A stretch of DNA of 64,000 nucleotides from Paralichthys olivaceus (Eukaryota > Chordata > Actinopteri > Pleuronectiformes > Paralichthyidae): contig NC_091116.1 in the NCBI RefSeq assembly GCF_024713975.1, forward strand, positions 13,560,682 to 13,624,681, in the 5' to 3' direction. Below are positions 58,254 through 64,000 of the stretch, in pieces. Position 1 is the first letter of the stretch. The number at the start of each line of letters is the position of its first letter. Position numbers and translations under genes: made by a program. The notes beneath the pieces were generated by a model that was given only the letters and a program-made list of their open reading frames with translations, was not told where the DNA came from and ran no database searches.

Positions 58254-61200
58254 CTGCGAGAGAGAGAAAAAGAAACAGTCAATTAAGATTCAGCTCAGGC
58301 AAGTTCACCCTTTTGGCCGACTGCTCTGCAAACACCCATCCTCACTCTTAAACCCCACTTGACCATTTCTACAGGCTTCAGATCATCCGATATGCCTTCA
58401 CACGCTGTGGAGAGAAAATCTGCATGGTGCCATCCGCTCACCCAGACAGGCAACTAGCAGCTCTGCCAGCTGTCACAAGCACATACACGCGATAGCCTCC
58501 AAGACAGCCAGGATTACCTGGCAGCTCCGGCAAGACGGCTGATTACACACTGATTGATTGCAACCGCTGTAGCGCAGAACAAAAGCGAGGCGAGTGGATA
58601 GCGAGAGGAGAAGTCCTAAACAGCACAGAACTCCTATCAAACAACATTTTATAGAGCTTTGACAAGCCATGTGTGCACCGGCTTCCTCCACCGAGCCAAG
58701 ATAGGAAGATTTATTCAGCTGTAGTTATGGTCTGCTTCATCCCTATTACACCAAACACCTCTCCCTGCGGAGGGCAAATAAAAGACTGCATCCCCGATTT
58801 GTGTGAACTGGCATCCTGAGAAGTCTATTACTTTGCAACAAGCTGGCAAGGTTCTAAAAGGAGAGCCGGCGAGGGAAAGAGACGCTCCATGTCCAAGGAT
58901 GAAGCTATTACGTGAGTGTGGACGGCGCCAGTTTGATCCCGGGGATCGTCGTGTTTCACTTGTAGCCACTAACCCGTTTTGACAGCTGAGATGGAGGCTA
59001 GCAGCTCCACTGGGCGCTTGCTACTCGCCACTTCATTTGTGTGTAAATAGGCACTGACAGACGGAGTAGCTCGTTCCATTATCAGGAATAAGGTTGTACA
59101 GACTGAACACATCAGAGACATTTACAATCTTGCAGCCCCCCCCCCCCCCCCCTCTTCCCTTGTTTGCACCTTCTAAAAATAAAACCGCACATTTTTTTTT
59201 CTTATTTGCAGGGGGGGGGTGTCTGTTGCTAAGGGAGCGTGATATCTCCTCTAAGTCGCCTTGTTGCAGGAACAAAAAGGGATTTGGAGTTTTTTCTACT
59301 TTTTAGACTATTTGCATACTGGCATCAAATTAAAAAGCTGCTCGAGACCACAATTACAGTGAGAAGTGAAGATAGTGTGCGGAGCCCCCTCCCTCCACTC
59401 AACGCCTACATGTTTTCTTCTTTTCTGCGACGGCTTTAGAAAATAACTTCTTTCATGCTCTATCTGTGAGGTCTCCACTGTTTCCTTGATGGCTACGGCC
59501 GGTGAATCGTGAATTAAAAGAAAAGGGCTTTTTTTCCCCTCCCGTCATTCTTCCTTTCAGAGCACAATTAAATATTGAAGGTGTTGAGACATGATGAAGG
59601 GAATAGCATGCGCTGCTCCACGAGGTACTGAAAAAATAACACAAAGCTGCTCTTTACACAGTCTTTCAACCTCACACACACCACATCGCTCTCCTTCTCT
59701 CTCATTTTCGCCATTACCCTTCTCCCCCTGCCTCACCCCCTATCTATTCCCCCAAATCGCCCTCTTTTTTCCTCTTTTTCCTCTCATTGTGGTCTCCTCC
59801 TCTCCCAAGGTGAGGACTAATTATCCACTAAAACCAGCCGGTTAAAGGAGACTTTATTCAGCAAAACGCTGAGGACTGCAAACCAAGGTGAGGGTGTGTG
59901 TGAGGTAGAGATAGTTCAAGGGAGCGGAAAAGAGGATAGAAAAAGATAAGTGAGGGAGGGGAGGCGGCTGAGTGGAAGCAGAAGAAGGTGGAGGTGGAGG
60001 AGAGTGATGGAGGGACAAGGTGAAGGAGCCTGGAGAGGAGAGAGAAGAGGGAGACGGAGCGAAGGAAGGTCTTGACTTCATTTTCTCCGTGGGGGGTGAA
60101 TCCGTTTTGGAAGTGTGACATTTGGCAGAACGGGATCCTGTCAGCGGGCAAACCACGGGCCTCACGTGCACAGAGAAGGGTTCGTGCACGCTCATGTTAG
60201 GTTACGATCCGGGCTGATGTGCTTGCGTGTCGGCGTGTGTGCGCGCATACATGCATACGGTACTTAAGAGTGTGTGTACATGCGTGTGCATACAGAACAT
60301 GGGTTTGACGGATGAATGAGGCTGCAGGTGAGGGGGTGGCAGGTACGACAAGCTTATTGCACGCTCTTTCTCTCCATCCTTTCCTCCCATCACTCCAATC
60401 ACGGCCCCTCCCCCTCTCCCTTCCCTCCTCCCCCCTCCTCCCCCAGGTGGTGACATTAACATTGTTAGAGAGAAGGTCATGCAGTTGATCAGCGGTTTCT
60501 GTGTGTGTAGCGTAATGTGGGTGTGTACTGTATGTAGCTGCATGTAATTATGCTACTTTGTGTGTGCACACGCACACGATTCTGCAAGTGCACGTGTGAG
60601 CATTATTATGCAGCTCTCTGTGTAATTATGCAGCTCTTGTGTGTGTGTTAGTGTGAACTCCTACGCACATGCATAAACACGTCTATTCGCCCGTCTCGCG
60701 GGCTGAAGTGAATGTGCAACTTTCCTGGGTTGAGGCAACGAATCAAGAGCCAGAGGCATCGCAGCACAACGGCCAAGATAAAGAAGCGCTAATGGTTCGT
60801 TTCAGCGCTGTTTGGATGAGCGGCGCTCCGTGTAGAGACAACGTGAATTGGCTTTGCACGGCGCCAGCGTCCAGTTCCTAAAACGCTTTTGGGGTGATTT
60901 CTTCATGACCCAGGATAATCCAAGACAATCCAGAGCCTGTTCCACTAGCTCCACCTTCGAGCCTTAGAAAATGAATAGCCAGCTGACGCGGGACTGTCCT
61001 GGTGCTTCCTCACCGACCTCGTCAGAGTTCGACAGCTCCGCGGACCACGGTCTGACCAGAGGAAGTGATCAAACTAATGTAATTGTTCAGTGTGTTTACT
61101 GTGTGAGAACATATTTTAATGGTACAGCCATATGGCAGGAGGTTGAGGCAGGCACCGCACTCATTAAAGAGTAGAAGAAGAAAAATAACGAGCTGTGGTA

Positions 61201-64000
61201 ACACATGGGGAAGACACCAACTATTTAATTGTTAATTGGTCAAACAACAACAGACCCTGAAGGAGTTGATACCGGTGAGGTGATGACCACAGAACGGAGA
61301 TATGTCGTGCTGCACTTTTATGTGAGACGAACAGTAACTGGATCAAATTTGAAAAAAAAACATGAACCTTGGTTTTGGACTTTCAGGTGTGAAAATACCG
61401 TCGTGTGAGCGTTCTCCTTCTCGAGTATTTACTCGTGCGCCACAGTCGTTCTCTAATGAACCGTCCCAGTGTCCCTGTCAGCCAAGACATATGAGTGACA
61501 CCGAGGCAGCATGCACAATACCAGGACCCTGAAATTGAGGCAGCCAAATGGAATTCAGCCGCCATTAATTTTAATACTCACACCTGTGATTTTCCTGGCT
61601 GTGACATGTAAAAAGGACCCATCAAGATGAGAGTGTTGCTGCATACATGAAGACTAGTTTAACCTTTTTGTCCTTTTCAGGTAATGTCTCATGCAACGGG
61701 TCGATCAGTGAAACTCAGCTATGTAAGGTCGAAGGTGAAACTGATGTTTGACGGCAGTGATGAGGCGTAAAATTCTAAATGTTGCCCGACTACAGGATAC
61801 AGGATTATTGCCCTCTCCAGGAAATGATTTGTGTGACCCTGCCGGCTGTGCTGTATAATTTTTATTAATTGTCGTTAAAATATAATGGTCAATTAACGTG
61901 CCGAATTACTTATCGTCTATAAATTGTGCAAAAATGTTTTTAAAAATTTGGCCTAGGACGAAATGTCTGGGTAGCTTTATGTCCATTCATCATTTAAACA
62001 TTTTCAATAAGCGCACACTTGTAGTGTTAAGCACCGAGTGTGCACGGGGCACAAGTCTTATTTTTATTTTATTGGGGGAAGATGAACTGATGGAGAAACA
62101 TCTGTACATACAAATGTGGCAAAAGCATAAAATCAGCCACAGAAAACTCGAATAGGTTGAAGAATAGGAGTTAGGGTCGAGTTTCAACTCACAGTTTGTC
62201 AGTTGAGGTCAAATGACCTATTTGTCCCCTTTACCCGTAAGTATTTCAATTCCCATGCTTTAAAAGCGGAAAATGACCCATAGATCATATAAACACGTGT
62301 ATTTTGTGTTCATGTTTTCCTGTACATACACAAACGTGCAAACACACACTGAATCATGCATGCAGAACACACCTCAGGTTAGTGAGGCTTAACATACAGC
62401 AGGTGCGGCGCGGTGACAAATATCTGCTGATCGCAACACGCGCCTCTCGCAAAGTCACACAGGCTGAGAACTGTGAACCAGCCCCGATTCATTCACTTCT
62501 ACTTTTCTCTCTCTCTGCTTCTCTGTCTCCCCCTCTCCTCCCCTCTTCCACGGGGCCCTTGGCCTGGCAGCTGATCCTCTCTCCACGTCACCTCCCTTTA
62601 CATTTGGCCTGAGCCGAGCCGCCTGCCATCACCATCAAAGCGCAGGCTGTCTCCCAACTGTTAGCACCCCGCAACGTTGCTAATAAAAAGCCTGGGTTAT
62701 AAATATGAACAGAGGAGCCTGCATAATGCCCTAAAGGAAGGCCCAAAACACCACTAAACAGATAAATGTAATGGGGTGGATACGGCTCATTAATTTTAGG
62801 ATGATCGTGTTTAGTTTTTACAGATGCCGTGATAGAGACAAGGTGCTATGAATAATATTCAGCACTGATGCTAGCAGGGTTGACAAGGGCAGGACCGCGG
62901 GGGGCTGGGGCGGAGGGGGTCCCTGAGCTGGAGGGAGTGATGCAGCACTGAGGCTGGGGGGGGGGGGGGGGGGGGTGAGGTGAGAAGCTTGATTCCTCTC
63001 TCATGTCTGGAGCTGGAGCCAGCTGATGTTAAGCTTCACTTGCAGTAAAAGCTAAAAATGGGGGAAACTTCTAAAGGTCAAAGTGTAAAAATGTCAATTT
63101 GCCAGTTAAAGGAGTTTTATTTACAGATTCGAGCCCTGGACCGAGTCGGGTTCACAGTCTTTGATTTAAACCAAGCTGATGGGTTCCCAGGTGAAGCTTC
63201 ATGCGAATGATACAGATGATGCATGTTCTCTTTTCAGTGTCAATCACGACCTGTCTATATTTAACAGTTATGGTGCAACAGGGGTTTTGTTCTCAGGCGT
63301 TTTAATACTCGTAGCTTCCTCATTTAGTATTTTGTTGTGATGGTTTCAGAGGCGGCGCCGGGGGATCCTTATCGTTCGTCTGGTTTGTTTTTATTTCTTC
63401 AAACACATCACGTTCTTCTTAAGCCTCATTTCTACTCAACGTGAGGTGCGTTTTTGGGGTTAAGGTTGCAGCTCTGAGGTTGTCATCGGTTCCCGTAGCA
63501 ACGTTTCTGCAGTTATGCGTGAGTCTTAGCTTGAACAGTTGTGGCGTCACGACAGAAAAACAATGTTTGATGTGCTTTTGATTGTCTGTCTTCCACAAAT
63601 TGGAAAAAAAATCCTTTTCTGCACCGACATGACATTTTGATTACTCGCTTCGGCCATTTTCATATATCATAGCAGAGGTTTGATTACCCATTTTAACAGT
63701 GAGTAACATTCATGTCACGGATGAATTAACACTGTTTCTCTTCTTTCGCAGTTTCACATTCAACTGACAAGTCTGTTTATTGCTTTTATTTAAATTGCAC
63801 AGTGTCACAGGAAATAAGAGACAGCCTCGGCTTGAATACAACAGCTTTGATTAAAATCCCTGAGAGCAATTAGTCACAGTTTTAGCTGCAGGTGAGGCTG
63901 AACAACGACCTCGTCACTTCTCACTTCAGCAAAGAAATCTGACGCACAAACCAGGACGCCGCTGCTGACTTCATTTTTGTGACGCACTGACGTTGTTTAC
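58254..64000 (-). other. klf7 intron 1, incomplete at window edge
   Basis: No sequence encoding the conserved MDVLASYSIFQEL first exon was found on the - strand, so exon 1 lies to the right of the window. The intron has a C run at about 59,136-59,152, a 20-G run at 62,956-62,975 and regulatory-looking blocks at about 61,850-61,980 and 62,640-62,880. Confidence 0.75.
62956..62975. repeat. G homopolymer (20)
   Basis: Uninterrupted G run on the + strand. Confidence 0.97.

Noticed and set aside
58254..64000. Search for klf7 exon 1
   Set aside because: No - strand stretch encoding the conserved start peptide followed by a donor was found; exon 1 must lie outside.

Overview
The window looks like part of a teleost (ray-finned fish) nuclear chromosome. 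The evidence is split vertebrate genes with GT-AG introns, dense (CA/GT)n microsatellites, fish-type dispersed repeats, and two recognisable vertebrate genes, ramp1 and klf7. No prokaryotic, viral, tRNA or rRNA gene was seen. The species cannot be told from the sequence.

Layout. (1) 1-17,850 has no gene I can defend. It holds microsatellites, AT-rich non-coding DNA, islands that resemble conserved regulatory DNA, and one weak orphan-exon candidate at 3,076-3,237. (2) 18,027-23,997 is a recent tandem duplication carrying two copies of an unrecognised coiled-coil gene. Each copy has a TATA promoter, a tiny first coding exon, an 83-nt intron, one large exon and an AATAAA signal. The predicted proteins have 700 and 587 residues, and the whole length difference comes from the number of 35/39-residue repeats (12 versus 9). 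(3) 24,000-29,100 is intergenic, with two CTCF-like motifs. (4) 29,380-31,959 is ramp1, complete in three coding exons (149 aa) on the + strand. A homopyrimidine tract follows its likely poly(A) signal. (5) 32,800-47,300 is intergenic DNA plus, probably, the long 3' UTR of klf7. It contains homeodomain-core clusters, CTCF-like motifs and old dispersed repeats. (6) 47,328-58,253 is the 3' part of klf7 on the - strand: three coding exons with the complete three-zinc-finger domain. The first exon lies beyond the right edge, so 58,254-64,000 is klf7 intron 1.

Function. RAMP1 is a single-pass membrane partner of calcitonin-receptor-family GPCRs. KLF7 is a nuclear Kruppel-like transcription factor. 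Nothing here suggests they act together. The coiled-coil pair is the most novel content. Between its head and its repeat array each protein carries a canonical-looking LC8 (dynein light chain) binding motif, KETQT. Each ends in a basic, Trp-containing tail. Each promoter contains a near-consensus RFX X-box and three TCF/LEF-or-SOX-like sites. A dynein-associated or ciliary role is therefore a testable inference, not an established one.
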